64,000 nt of DNA. Source: Aequorivita sp. CIP111184 (GTDB taxonomy: Bacteria > Bacteroidota > Bacteroidia > Flavobacteriales > Flavobacteriaceae). Location of the stretch: positions 141,268-205,267 of the forward strand of contig NZ_UEFQ01000026.1 in NCBI RefSeq assembly GCF_900489465.1, in the 5' to 3' direction. Positions 37,555-46,109 of the stretch are shown piece by piece. The notes under the pieces are model-generated. The model ran no database searches, was not told the DNA's origin, and was given only the letters and a program-made list of their open reading frames with translations. Made by a program: the position numbers and the translations under genes. Position 1 is the stretch's first letter. The number at the start of each line of letters is the position of its first letter.

Positions 37555-37672
37555 AAACAATAGTAATTTTAGGATTAAATGTAATGCAAAATCTTAATAG
37601 ATTTACATTTTCCAATCTATTGTATATAAATTTTTATAGCTGTTAATTTGCCGATTTTTTCAATAGTAAATT

Positions 37673-38377
37673 TTATGATTCAACTGTTTTAGAAGAATAT
37701 TTTTCTCTGAATTTTTCCATTAAAACGTATACTGTTAGCAACATACTTAAAGCATATATACTATCTTCAATAGGTACAGTGCCAATTCGTATTCCTAGGT
37801 TTTCTGCATTGTTGTACCAAACTACTTCTTCGTGAATCCAGCTACCGGTTAGAAAACCATTCACAATAAAAAAAGGGACCAAAAGAATAAAGAATACGGG
37901 AAGAAAAGTATTTAGGATCTCGCGCTTATAATTAAAAATTAAGGCCATCAAAACAATAGCATATCCAAAATTTATCGCTGTATACCAACGATCGTAAAAA
38001 TAAAGTAGGGTAGCAATTAAAACGGTTTGTAGTGAAAAGTAAATTATCGCTGTAGTTTTATTTGAGAATGAAAACTGCGGAAGCAAATTTTTAAATGCAT
38101 AAATTGTAAAAAGACACGCATAGGGAATGCAAATAAAGAAAAGCCATTCCTCTAAAGGCAGGTTTGCGAATTTCAGTCCCGAAAGATATTTTTCATTAAA
38201 TCCCCAAAAACCATTTTGCGTAAAAATAATGTCCCAGGGAATAAAAAAAGCCATCATTATAAATGTGGCAGGGATAAAATATTTCCAGAGCTTGTAAAAC
38301 TTCAACTTTGGGTGAAAACTGAAAAGAAAAGGCACACTTAGTGAAACTAGGTCTAACAAAAGGTAAAGATGCCACAT
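37673..38377 (-). CDS. Lycopene beta-cyclase, CrtYcd (fused two-domain) type
   Basis: This 234-residue integral membrane protein has about seven helices in two repeated halves. Each half has the family motif P-x-E-E or P-I-E-D: L-P-L-E-E-W-L near residue 73 and V-P-I-E-D-S near 201. Each half corresponds to one subunit of the CrtYc/CrtYd heterodimer; here they are fused. It cyclises lycopene ends to beta-rings. It is the last gene in the crt run, three bases after crtZ. Confidence 0.9.
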   Translation of the reverse strand: MWHLYLLLDLVSLSVPFLFSFHPKLKFYKLWKYFIPATFIMMAFFIPWDIIFTQNGFWGFNEKYLSGLKFANLPLEEWLFFICIPYACLFTIYAFKNLLPQFSFSNKTTAIIYFSLQTVLIATLLYFYDRWYTAINFGYAIVLMALIFNYKREILNTFLPVFFILLVPFFIVNGFLTGSWIHEEVVWYNNAENLGIRIGTVPIEDSIYALSMLLTVYVLMEKFREKYSSKTVES

Positions 38378-38380
38378 AGC

Positions 38381-38830
38381 CTATTTTTTGAAGTATTTCA
38401 AGGGCGGAAATAGCATTCCGAAACATTCACCTTCTTCTTTTCCTAAATGCTTATGATGAATTTTATGGGCACGTCTTATTCCGCGTGCATACCAATTATT
38501 AGCATTTCGAAACATTTTAAAACGTTGGTGTATAAAAATGTCGTGTACAAAAAAATAGGCAAGACCATACGCGAAAATTCCAAGGCCTATGGGCAATCCC
38601 GCCCAAAAACCGAAATAACTCCAGCCTATAAAACAACTGATGCTGACCAATGCGTAAAAAATAAAAAAGTAGTCATTACGCTCCCACCAGCTACCGTGAT
38701 CTTTGTGGTGATGGTCTTTATGTATTTTCCATAGAAAGCCATGCATAATGTATTTATGCGTAAACCAAGCCATAAATTCCATAATACAGAAAGTGGCAAT
38801 GAAAATTAATATCCAAAGAGCAGTTGTCAT
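38381..38830 (-). CDS. crtZ: Beta-carotene hydroxylase
   Basis: The 149-residue di-iron membrane enzyme has the four histidine boxes of CrtZ: H-K-Y-I-M-H, H-K-D-H-H, H-D-x-x-x-H-Q-R and H-K-I-H-H. It adds 3-hydroxy groups to beta-rings to give zeaxanthin. Length is normal (about 150-180). It lies between crtB and the cyclase gene on the same strand, so the run could make zeaxanthin from phytoene if GGPP is supplied elsewhere. Confidence 0.95.
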   Translation of the reverse strand: MTTALWILIFIATFCIMEFMAWFTHKYIMHGFLWKIHKDHHHKDHGSWWERNDYFFIFYALVSISCFIGWSYFGFWAGLPIGLGIFAYGLAYFFVHDIFIHQRFKMFRNANNWYARGIRRAHKIHHKHLGKEEGECFGMLFPPLKYFKK

Positions 38831-38853
38831 TTTTACTTCTAAATTTGTAATTC

Positions 38854-38891
38854 GGGAATTGCCATTTCACATTATTAGGGGTACAATTCCC
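38854..38891 (-). other. Intercistronic inverted repeat between crtB and crtZ
   Basis: GGGAATTG (38854-38861) and CAATTCCC (38884-38891) are perfectly complementary around a 22-nt loop. No T run follows, so it may be a processing or stability structure in the crt transcript, or chance. Confidence 0.35.
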
Positions 38892-38897
38892 TTAAAA

Positions 38898-39740
38898 TTA
38901 TTTTACCAAATTTAATTGATATTTTACGTAGCTACGTGTTAAAAGGCCGATTTTTTCAACATTTGGAACCCGTATTCTGGCATTTTTAATTTCTGTTGCA
39001 GGCGTTTGCTGGAGCTTTTTCAGTAAACGTTTATAATATCTATAAGCAACAAAGACACCGAGCTTAGAATCGTGCGGCAGTTGTAGAATACCCTGATAAC
39101 CTTGGTTGAAATTTTCTTCTATTTCTTGGATTATTTGAGCTTTAGATTCCTCATCCAAAGAATCAAGATTGGTATTTGGAAAATAGGTTCGGCTTAAGTT
39201 TTCATAGTCTTCTTTCAGATCACGTAAAAAATTTACTTTTTGAAATGCCGATCCCAAATTCATAGCAGATTCTTTCAATTGATTATATTTTTCAGTATCA
39301 CCTTTCACAAAAACGTTTAAACACATCAAACCCACTACGTCAGCAGAACCATATATATATTCATTAAACTCTTCTGTTGTTGAATAAACGCTTTTGGTCA
39401 AGTCCAAGCGCATACTGGACATAAATGTATCTATTAAGGCTCTATCAATATTGTATTTGTAAACCGTGTCCTGAAAAGAATTTAAAATAGGGTTTAAGCT
39501 TATTCTATCAAATAATGCTTCTTCTAATGCATTCTCAAAGCGACTGAAAAGAACTTCTTTGTTGTAATCGTGAAACGAATCCACAATTTCATCTGCAAAA
39601 CGTACAAAACCATAAATATTGTAAATGTCTTGCCGAATGGAGGGACCAAGCATTCGGGTTGCTAACGAGAAAGATGTACTGTAAGTTTCAGTAACATTTT
39701 TGCTGCATTTTTTGGAAACTATGTCAAAAAGCTCTTTCAA
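38898..39740 (-). CDS. crtB: Phytoene synthase
   Basis: The 280-residue enzyme joins two GGPP molecules to phytoene. Both aspartate-rich motifs of the trans-prenyltransferase fold are visible: A-D-E-I-V-D (about residues 50-55) and D-L-K-E-D (about 175-179). The arginine/lysine-rich C-terminal helix is normal. Its ATG overlaps the crtI stop by four bases, which argues for translational coupling. Length is near the usual 290-310. Confidence 0.94.
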   Translation of the reverse strand: MKELFDIVSKKCSKNVTETYSTSFSLATRMLGPSIRQDIYNIYGFVRFADEIVDSFHDYNKEVLFSRFENALEEALFDRISLNPILNSFQDTVYKYNIDRALIDTFMSSMRLDLTKSVYSTTEEFNEYIYGSADVVGLMCLNVFVKGDTEKYNQLKESAMNLGSAFQKVNFLRDLKEDYENLSRTYFPNTNLDSLDEESKAQIIQEIEENFNQGYQGILQLPHDSKLGVFVAYRYYKRLLKKLQQTPATEIKNARIRVPNVEKIGLLTRSYVKYQLNLVK

Positions 39741-41200
39741 TTTTTGTTTTCTTTTTCGATTAAACCAGCCACTAATTTTCCAGAGATAAGGGCTGGCGGA
39801 ACTCCCGGTCCGGGAACGGTAAGCTGTCCAGTGAAAAATAGATTCTTCACTTTGCCGCTTTTCAATTTAGGTCTTAAGAAAGCCGTTTGCATCAATGTAT
39901 TTGCAAGTCCGTAGGCATTACCTTTATAGCTGTTGTAATCAGAAATAAAATCATTGATGCAAAAGGATTCTTTAAATATAACGTATTTTTTAACCTCTTG
40001 GTTGGTAATTTTTTCAAAACGCTCTATTATTTTATCAAAATATTCCTCACGCAATTCCGGAATATCATCCAATCCAGGTGCTAAAGGAATTAAAAAAATA
40101 CCTGCTTCCATTCCCTCTGGAGAAACACTTTTATCTGTTTTTGAAGGAAAGCTTGCGTAAAAAAGTGGATCATTAGGCCATTGTGGCGAATCGTATATTT
40201 CTTGTGAATGCTTTTCAAAATCCACATCAAAAAACAAAGTGTGGTGATCTACATTTTCAATTTTTTTGTTAAAGCCAACATAAAATAGGAGGGCAGAAGG
40301 GGCAAAGGTTTTCTTTTCCCAATAACTTTCCGAATACTGACGGAATTTTTTATCCATTAGTGTTTCTGTATGATGATAATCTGCACCGCTTAGAATAACA
40401 TCGGCATTAATTTTTTCACCATTTATATTTAAAGAAGTAGCTTTTCCGTTTTCTACATTTATTTTTTCAACATTTTGATTGGTCATTATTTTCACGCCAA
40501 ACTCTTCGGCGAGAGTTTTCATTCCTTCAATTACCGAATACATTCCTTTCTTTGGATGAAAAGTTCCAAGTCCAAAATCTGCATAATTCATAAAACTATA
40601 GAATGCAGGTGTATTAGAAGGTTTTGCTCCTAAAAATAAAACAGGAAATTCTAATATTGAAATCAATTTGGGATTGGTAAACTCACGGCGAACGTCTTTA
40701 CTTATGGTACTAAAAAACTGACCAATCTTTTTCATTGTGGTTACTGTAACCAACTCTAAAGGTGAAACGCCAGGTCTATATACCAAATCTTTAATAGCAA
40801 TGTTATAATTGTCCATGGCTTGATCCATAAAATCGCGAAGCTTTATAGAACTTCCTGCTTCTTCATTTTCAAAAGCAGTGTATATTTTTTCAAGAGAATC
40901 TTCAATAGTTATATAATCATCCGTTCCATAGTAGACACGGTAAGCGGGGTTTAGTTTTTGAAGTTCATAAAAGTCGGATGGAGTTTTATCGAAATCTTTA
41001 AAAAAACGTTCAAAAACATCAGGCATCCAGTACCACGTAGGACCCATGTCAAAAGTAAAACCATCTTTTTTGAACTGTCTGGCACGTCCGCCAATGGTTT
41101 GGTTTTTTTCGTAAATAGTTACATTATTTCCCGCCTGAGCCAAATAGCAAGAAGCAGCAAGTGATGAGAAGCCAGAACCTATAATAGCAATTTTCTTCAT
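39737..41200 (-). CDS. crtI: Phytoene desaturase
   Basis: I choose ATG 41200 (M-K-K-I-A-I-I-G-S-G-F), which places the FAD motif at the N-terminus; the frame could open 12 nt earlier at TTG. The 487-residue flavoenzyme dehydrogenates phytoene, here probably to lycopene. The FAD motif G-S-G-F-S-S (8-13), G-G-R-A-R (about 40-44) and C-terminal C-I-N-D-F plus G-Q-L-T-V-P-G-P-G-V-P are all CrtI hallmarks. A TAAATTTG -7 candidate (41217-41210, minus) lies just upstream, without a good TTG. The gene probably leads the crt operon. Confidence 0.95.
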   Translation of the reverse strand: MKKIAIIGSGFSSLAASCYLAQAGNNVTIYEKNQTIGGRARQFKKDGFTFDMGPTWYWMPDVFERFFKDFDKTPSDFYELQKLNPAYRVYYGTDDYITIEDSLEKIYTAFENEEAGSSIKLRDFMDQAMDNYNIAIKDLVYRPGVSPLELVTVTTMKKIGQFFSTISKDVRREFTNPKLISILEFPVLFLGAKPSNTPAFYSFMNYADFGLGTFHPKKGMYSVIEGMKTLAEEFGVKIMTNQNVEKINVENGKATSLNINGEKINADVILSGADYHHTETLMDKKFRQYSESYWEKKTFAPSALLFYVGFNKKIENVDHHTLFFDVDFEKHSQEIYDSPQWPNDPLFYASFPSKTDKSVSPEGMEAGIFLIPLAPGLDDIPELREEYFDKIIERFEKITNQEVKKYVIFKESFCINDFISDYNSYKGNAYGLANTLMQTAFLRPKLKSGKVKNLFFTGQLTVPGPGVPPALISGKLVAGLIEKENKN

Positions 41201-41342
41201 ATTGTTTAACAAATTTACACTTTATTTAAACAAAAAAGAGATTTGCAGAATCTATTTTTTATATTCTTATATAGTTTCTATAAATAACATATAATTGAGA
41301 ACGATGTTTAGCCGTAAAAGATAGTTTTCAAGATATTAAATA

Positions 41343-42245
41343 TCAATTATTTAACCCTTTATCAACTTGGTCTGTAAACTGTTTTATGTCTTTGAAAAAT
41401 TTTACATTTTTCGTATTCTTTGTATTTTTCCCAACCTTACGCCCCAAAACCCAAAGTTCACATGGACCTTTAGATTGTACTTCACTCTGAAAATCCTCGA
41501 GATATTTTTCAAAATTGTCTTTTTCAGGACGTACCGTAAAATAGGTTACAAAAATTACTTTCGTTTTTGTTTTGAGCACATATATTAAACTTTCCAAGGG
41601 GATATTAGCTCCTAAAAATAGTGTATTAAATCCTGCTGAAAGAAGTTCGTAATTGGCATACAGTAAGCCAATTTCGTGAATTTCTTGATAAGGAAGATAA
41701 AGGGAAAAAAACTGTTTGTTTTTCTCTGAAATACTTGCTTTTTGTTTTGCCGAATGCTCTATTATAGAATGTTTTATTTTTTCTGAAATAAAATGTTCGT
41801 GAGAAGGATCAATAGTTCCAGAATGCCATAGGATGCCCATTTCATTAAGCAGGGGCACGAAAATGTCCGAAAAAATTTCTCTGAACGATTTCTTTTCTAA
41901 AAGTTTTTCTAGCGTATCGTCAAAAAGTTCCCCATCAAACTCAAACATTGCAGATTTAAAAATATTGAGCACATATTCAGAGTCAATCCCATTAATGCTC
42001 TTTTTTATCAACGTCTGAATTTCTGAAGCGTCTAGGCTTGCAATTTTTGAAATTTTATGACCAGCATTGTATAGGTAAGCAACATTCAATAACTTTTTAA
42101 GGTTATTTAGATCATACTTTCTGATGTTTGTATCGGTACGATCAGGTTCGAGAAGATTGTAGCGTTTCTCCCAAATCCTAATAGTATGTGCTTTAACGTT
42201 TGAAAGATTTTCAAGATCTTTAATGCCAAATTCATTTTTGACCAC
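41343..42245 (-). CDS. CarH/LitR-type MerR regulator with cobalamin-binding domain
   Basis: The 300-residue protein has a MerR winged-helix DNA-binding domain (about 5-75, with A-H-T-I-R-I-W-E-K-R-Y). A four-helix segment and a Rossmann B12-binding domain follow (about 180-285). The light-sensing family motif W-x9-E-H is present (W140, E150, H151), as is E-I-H-E-I-G (188-193), whose H190 is the expected lower axial cobalt ligand. In known CarH proteins adenosylcobalamin forms a dark tetramer repressor that light destroys. Here it sits upstream of crtI on the same strand with a 142-nt gap, so it likely controls the crt run. Confidence 0.9.
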   Translation of the reverse strand: MVKNEFGIKDLENLSNVKAHTIRIWEKRYNLLEPDRTDTNIRKYDLNNLKKLLNVAYLYNAGHKISKIASLDASEIQTLIKKSINGIDSEYVLNIFKSAMFEFDGELFDDTLEKLLEKKSFREIFSDIFVPLLNEMGILWHSGTIDPSHEHFISEKIKHSIIEHSAKQKASISEKNKQFFSLYLPYQEIHEIGLLYANYELLSAGFNTLFLGANIPLESLIYVLKTKTKVIFVTYFTVRPEKDNFEKYLEDFQSEVQSKGPCELWVLGRKVGKNTKNTKNVKFFKDIKQFTDQVDKGLNN

Positions 42246-42341
42246 AGAATAATTATTTTAAAATATTGGGTTAATGTACTAAAAAGAAGTGAATACTGTT
42301 TATAAAAATAATAAATTCTTTAAACAATAAAATAAAATTTG

Positions 42342-42424
42342 TACCCGGAATGGGACTTGAACCCACACGCCCTAAGGACACATGGCCCTCAACCATGCCT
42401 GTCTACCAATTCCAGCACCCGGGT
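42342..42424 (-). tRNA. tRNA-Leu (GAG)
   Basis: On the minus strand a complete class II tRNA folds: acceptor A-C-C-C-G-G-G pairs with T-C-C-G-G-G-T, D-loop A-A-T-T-G-G-T-A-G-A, and the anticodon arm CATGG-TTGAGGG-CCATG gives anticodon GAG. There is a variable arm, and the T arm is GTGGG-TTCAAGT-CCCAT. The discriminator base is A; the CCA end is not encoded. It reads leucine codons CUC/CUU. Confidence 0.93.
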
Positions 42425-42472
42425 GGATACTCGTTAAAATTTAAAGCAATTTAAGAAATGCCTTAAACAAAA

Positions 42473-42500
42473 AAAGTTAAACCGTGGGTTTAACTTTTTG
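42473..42500. terminator. Terminator beyond the decayed tRNA-Lys end
   Basis: The arms AAAAAGTTAAACC and GGTTTAACTTTTT flank a three-base loop. On the minus strand the structure follows directly after the tRNA-Lys remnant and probably ended the original tRNA-Lys transcript before the element was inserted. Confidence 0.75.
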
Positions 42501-42546
42501 TGACCTGACTGGGGCTCAAACCCAGGACCACCTCTTTAAAAGTGAG
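42498..42546 (-). pseudogene. Displaced tRNA-Lys 3' half (attachment-site remnant)
   Basis: The segment keeps the T arm and acceptor 3' strand of tRNA-Lys but has no D arm or 5' acceptor strand. It differs from the intact gene at 42508, 42518, 42535 and 42543, including substitutions that disturb the anticodon stem. It therefore cannot make a tRNA and marks the far end of the element. Confidence 0.85.
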
Positions 42547-42547
42547 A

Positions 42548-42990
42548 GGCCACAAAACTTAGTAATCGTAATCAGTTAAAATTCAAGTTATTAGATTTTA
42601 GAAAACACCTAAAAAATTGACTTCAATTTTCATTATTACTTATTTTATTAGAGGATCAAAATCAGTGAGAACACCAATGAATACAGGTGCTAACAACGAT
42701 TGATTCCCAAAATTATAAAAATGAACGTTTTTTTAATAATAGTGCGAAGATAATAGTATTTCTTGAGGTCTGGAAGGAAAGATTTAAAAAGTAATCCGTC
42801 TAGTTCTTCAATTCTAGTAATTATAAGTGTTAACTGAGACTAAAAGTAAAATGACAGAAATTAAATAAGAGCTTGGAGTGGGTGAAATAATTTTTTAGAG
42901 CTTAAAAATTTGAAGTATCATGACCCAAAACAGAACAACTAAGAAATTGAATTTCTCCCCTTAAAGCCAATTTAAAACCTTCTGAAAAAT
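42548..42990. other. Non-coding stretch inside the element
   Basis: About 440 bases between the tRNA remnant and the regulator's terminator hold no convincing gene in either direction and no strong hairpin. It may be decayed element DNA. Confidence 0.5.
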
Positions 42991-43024
42991 AAAACCGTCC
43001 TACCCAAACAGTAGAACGGTTTTT
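42991..43024 (-). terminator. Terminator after the response-regulator gene
   Basis: The arms AAAACCGTCCTAC and GTAGAACGGTTTTT (one mismatch) flank a seven-base loop, with a T-rich run on the minus-strand side. It lies 136 nt beyond the response-regulator stop. Confidence 0.75.
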
Positions 43025-43102
43025 GGAAACATGGCAAAACAATTCTCCCCAGAATATGAATTGTTATTTCCAGTACAAAGTACGGGAGCTATTTACCCAT
43101 TT

Positions 43103-43122
43103 CTTTACGGGATTCCGTAAAG
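43103..43122. repeat. Perfect 8-bp inverted repeat near the response regulator
   Basis: CTTTACGG (43103-43110) and CCGTAAAG (43115-43122) flank gatt. It lies 38 nt past the response-regulator stop and has no T run, so it could be an operator or an RNA hairpin. Confidence 0.4.
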
Positions 43123-43159
43123 CGATGATTATTTTCAGGCTAAAACCTAAAGCTCTTCA

Positions 43160-43825
43160 TTAAATTAACCCTAAATCTTTCACCATTGCCACCAGATGGA
43201 TGGCATTTTTGGCTTTAAAGTGAACGCAAAGTTTCCCCACCCGCTTTTCTACGGAACTTAAACTATTAGGCTGAATATTTACATTCCTAAAATAATCACT
43301 GATTTCTTTTTGTGACAAACCGTTTGCCAGTTGTGCCATTAAGGCAATATCATAATCTTCTATAACAGGGGTAGACTTTCTAGAGAGTGCATTTTCAACT
43401 TGGGGGGATAGATAGGTTTCTCCCTCAAAAACTTTATGTATTGCAGTCTTCAATTCTTCAAGTCCCTTTCTGCCTTTACATACGTAGCCGTTTAACTTGT
43501 GATTCATAACAAGGGAGCGCACCCGCTGTAATCGGTCTTCTACGGAATAGGCTATAATAGGTAATTCGGGATGTTTGTATTTTAGTGTGGCTATTAGTTC
43601 TTCCCCAGACGAAAAAGTTTGCTCCCTAAAATCAGGAATATAGGAGAGATCTGTTATTAACAAATCAAAGGGAGCTTCCTCCAATTTTGCCTTTTCTATT
43701 TTTAGGAAAGCATCATCACAATACACAACTTCGGTAATAGCTTCAATCTTTAAAGCTTGCAATACAGCTATTACTCCCTGGTTAATACAATCGAGGTCGT
43801 CTGAAATTAGCACTTTCTTAAACAT
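43160..43825 (-). CDS. LuxR/NarL-type response regulator
   Basis: From ATG 43825 this gives 221 residues. The receiver domain (about 4-122) has the acidic pocket D-D (9-10), phospho-acceptor D59 in L-I-T-D-L-S-Y and the lysine in V-C-K-G near 114. The C-terminal DNA-binding domain (about 155-215) is GerE-like but unusual: after L-A-N-G-L-S-Q-K-E-I the recognition region is longer (R-N-V-N-I-Q-P-N-S-L-S-S-V) than in standard NarL proteins. A TTG six bases earlier would overlap the kinase stop. It directly follows the kinase gene, so the two form a phosphorelay pair. Confidence 0.9.
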   Translation of the reverse strand: MFKKVLISDDLDCINQGVIAVLQALKIEAITEVVYCDDAFLKIEKAKLEEAPFDLLITDLSYIPDFREQTFSSGEELIATLKYKHPELPIIAYSVEDRLQRVRSLVMNHKLNGYVCKGRKGLEELKTAIHKVFEGETYLSPQVENALSRKSTPVIEDYDIALMAQLANGLSQKEISDYFRNVNIQPNSLSSVEKRVGKLCVHFKAKNAIHLVAMVKDLGLI

Positions 43826-43827
43826 AC

Positions 43828-45480
43828 TCAAATAATTATAGTTGCTTTAAACCCTTTATTTGGTTCTGATTCAAAAGTAATCGTTCCGTTTATTGCTTTT
43901 ATGCGGGATTCCGCATTCTGAAGTCCATTGCTCGTTTTTAATATACCACCCTTTCCATTATCGGCATATTTGATGGCAATACCTTTTCCTTTTTGCTCGA
44001 AATTCAGTACCACGGTAGTGGCGTTACTGTGCTTTGCCATATTCGTCATCAACTCCTGCAATACCCTAAAGAGATTGGTTTTTTTAATAGCAGTTACCAT
44101 GCTCCAATCAATGGGGGAGCTATCTCTTCGGATTACAGATACATTTTCGTTTTCATAACCCAACAACAAATCAGACAAGATTTCCTGAAAATTTTCAACA
44201 TCAATGGCACTGTTTTCCTTGGAAATATCGCGGCTCTTGCTATAAATGGATTCGAGATCGTCTAGAATTTCATCTTTTTCGGCAGGCTTGCTCTGTAGTT
44301 TCGCCATCAGTCTGTACACATCGTTTGCAACTTCGTCGTGTACTTTTTTGGAGATACGCTTTTCAGTTGTATGTACCTGCTTGATCTTCTCCTGTTTGTG
44401 CTTGTTCCTTATTGTGAAATAAAGAACAATACTCACCAAAAACCCTACTATAGCCAATGCCAATATCGAGATGGTCCACGTTTTCTGCTTTTCTTTCTCC
44501 AATTGGGCAGCAAGGGTATTTTTGCGTTCCTTCTCCACATTGTATTTCATAAAAGCATTCTTATTCTCTGCCAGTTGTTTTTCCTTGGTAATGCTATCGG
44601 TTATTTTTTCAAACTGTACTACTCTTGGGTCAGGGCTCATACTTACAAAAAGCGAAAGGGCATCTTCTAAAAAGGATAGGCTGTTAATGTTATTCGCTAT
44701 CTCATATCCTTTGTTTGCAAATTCCAATGCCTGCTTAGTATCACCTTGGTCAAAATAATAGTGCGCCAGACTTTTATAGCTGGAATATTTGCCCTGCATA
44801 TCGTTTTCGAGTTCCCTGAGTTCCAACGCCTGCTGCATATTTGCCAGAGCCTCCTCACTGTTCCCAATTTTAGCCTGTGCCACGCCTTTATTGTTCAATA
44901 CCCTAGCATAGGCCATTGTGTTTTCCTTTAGCCCTCTTTTTATCAAGGCAAGGTCAAACTGTTCCAAGGCTTTTTCATAGCGGCCCATATCCATATATAC
45001 ATTGCCGGTATTATTTAAAAGAGTAAGGCTGTCATTTCTATTTGAAGAGAATTTTAAGGCATTGGTGTAGGCTTTAATAGTTTCTTCATATCTGTAGGTA
45101 GACCGGTAAATTTTGCCCAACTGATTATAAAGTCCTTTTTTGGCATCAACTAAAGTATCTGCATGAAAGGATGTATCAATTAATTCAAAGGCTTCCACAG
45201 TTGCTGCTTCACTTTCATAGCTATTTCCCATTTCAAACTCAGCAATGGCAATCATCCGTAAGTCCTGGATAGCCTCATAGGTGTTCTTGCCTTTTAGGTG
45301 CTTTTGTTTTAAACGGGTATAATAACTAATTGCATTAGGGAAATCTGAGCTGTGCTGCGGATTTACAATATGATTGAAGTGGTAAGTAGTACTGTCAATT
45401 TTATATTGAGCAGTCATTTTTCGTGGTAAAATGATTAATACAAGACAAAAAAATAGGAATGAAAATTGGGGCTTCTTCAT
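43828..45480 (-). CDS. Tetratricopeptide-repeat sensor histidine kinase
   Basis: The 550-residue protein has a signal or N-terminal hydrophobic segment (about 5-24). A series of TPR helices follows in the periplasm (about 65-290), such as Y-N-Q-L-G-K-I-Y and L-L-N-N-T-G-N-V-Y-M-D-M-G. Then come a coiled coil, a membrane helix (about 333-352) and a cytoplasmic kinase part. The phospho-accepting histidine is in K-K-V-H-D-E-V-A-N-D (about 380) and the ATPase has an N box (about E-L-M-T-N-M-A-K-H) and Y-A-D-N-G-K-G-G. The motif set resembles NarX-type kinases. TPRs may sense a periplasmic protein or peptide. Confidence 0.9.
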   Translation of the reverse strand: MKKPQFSFLFFCLVLIILPRKMTAQYKIDSTTYHFNHIVNPQHSSDFPNAISYYTRLKQKHLKGKNTYEAIQDLRMIAIAEFEMGNSYESEAATVEAFELIDTSFHADTLVDAKKGLYNQLGKIYRSTYRYEETIKAYTNALKFSSNRNDSLTLLNNTGNVYMDMGRYEKALEQFDLALIKRGLKENTMAYARVLNNKGVAQAKIGNSEEALANMQQALELRELENDMQGKYSSYKSLAHYYFDQGDTKQALEFANKGYEIANNINSLSFLEDALSLFVSMSPDPRVVQFEKITDSITKEKQLAENKNAFMKYNVEKERKNTLAAQLEKEKQKTWTISILALAIVGFLVSIVLYFTIRNKHKQEKIKQVHTTEKRISKKVHDEVANDVYRLMAKLQSKPAEKDEILDDLESIYSKSRDISKENSAIDVENFQEILSDLLLGYENENVSVIRRDSSPIDWSMVTAIKKTNLFRVLQELMTNMAKHSNATTVVLNFEQKGKGIAIKYADNGKGGILKTSNGLQNAESRIKAINGTITFESEPNKGFKATIII

Positions 45481-45565
45481 TCCTCAAAAATAGGAACTAA
45501 TTTTTGGAAATTGTTAGATGCTGACATCATTTCCAATTATTCTGCTTGTATAGATGATTTATTTT

Positions 45566-46003
45566 TTAAATACACAATAACATCAATACAGCAACAGGAA
45601 CCGCATCTGTTATAGTATAAATAACTGTGTTGTAATCCCCTTTTCCCATCCTTAAATAGGTGCCATCCCAAGTGTACAGTACTGTGTTGTATTCCCCTTT
45701 TCCTTCTCGAATATATTTTCCATCCCAAGTAAGGAGTACAGTATTATATGCACCCTTTCCCTGCCGAAGGTAATGTCCATCCCACGTATATAAAACTGTA
45801 TTGTAGGCTCCCTTTCCCAAACGGATATATTGCTCATCTATCGTATAGAGCACCGTATTGTAACTTCCTTTTCCCTGTCTTAAATATGTCCCATCCCAAG
45901 TATATAGTACCTCATTGTAAATGCCTTTCCCTTGGCGAATATAATTTTGACTGAATAACGCTCTAGTAATAAAAAAGAATAGCAATAAGAATTTTACTCT
46001 CAT
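45566..46003 (-). CDS. Secreted protein of six 19-residue GKGxYNTVLYTWDG repeats
   Basis: From ATG 46003 this is a 145-residue protein with a signal peptide (1-19, ending A-L-F-S-Q). Residues 21-134 are six back-to-back 19-residue repeats with consensus Y-[IL]-R-x-G-K-G-x-Y-N-T-V-L-Y-T-W-D-G-x. The end is a short hydrophobic tail, V-P-V-A-V-L-M-L-L-C-I. The pattern suggests beta-hairpin repeats, a solenoid or small propeller, but I do not recognise the family. It lies between the integrase and the sensor kinase on the same strand, so it may be a cargo effector or ligand; this is inference. Confidence 0.8.
   Translation of the reverse strand: MRVKFLLLFFFITRALFSQNYIRQGKGIYNEVLYTWDGTYLRQGKGSYNTVLYTIDEQYIRLGKGAYNTVLYTWDGHYLRQGKGAYNTVLLTWDGKYIREGKGEYNTVLYTWDGTYLRMGKGDYNTVIYTITDAVPVAVLMLLCI
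45602..45943 (-). repeat. Six tandem 57-bp coding repeats
   Basis: The DNA encoding residues 21-134 of the repeat protein consists of six 57-bp units with high similarity, such as the recurring GTATATAGTAC-type and CCCTTTCCC blocks on the plus strand. It will be prone to copy-number change. Confidence 0.85.
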
Positions 46004-46109
46004 AAAATTTATTTTCAAATAAGATACAACTTTATTAATACTTCATTGGTCCAACCTAAGGCAGCGTTTAGTAGTTGGCAATAAATTATAAACCATTAAT
46101 TTTTTCTGT

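Noticed and set aside
42498..42547. A second tRNA-Lys gene
   Set aside because: It lacks the 5' acceptor strand and D arm, and its anticodon stem is mutated.
43031..43120. 29-codon frame (MAKQFSPEYE...) between the regulator and its terminator
   Set aside because: Too short, no supporting start signal or homologue known to me, and it overlaps the inverted repeat at 43103-43122.
45602..45943. Regular 57-bp repeats that could suggest a CRISPR array
   Set aside because: Units are contiguous with no unique spacers and translate into a clean six-repeat protein.
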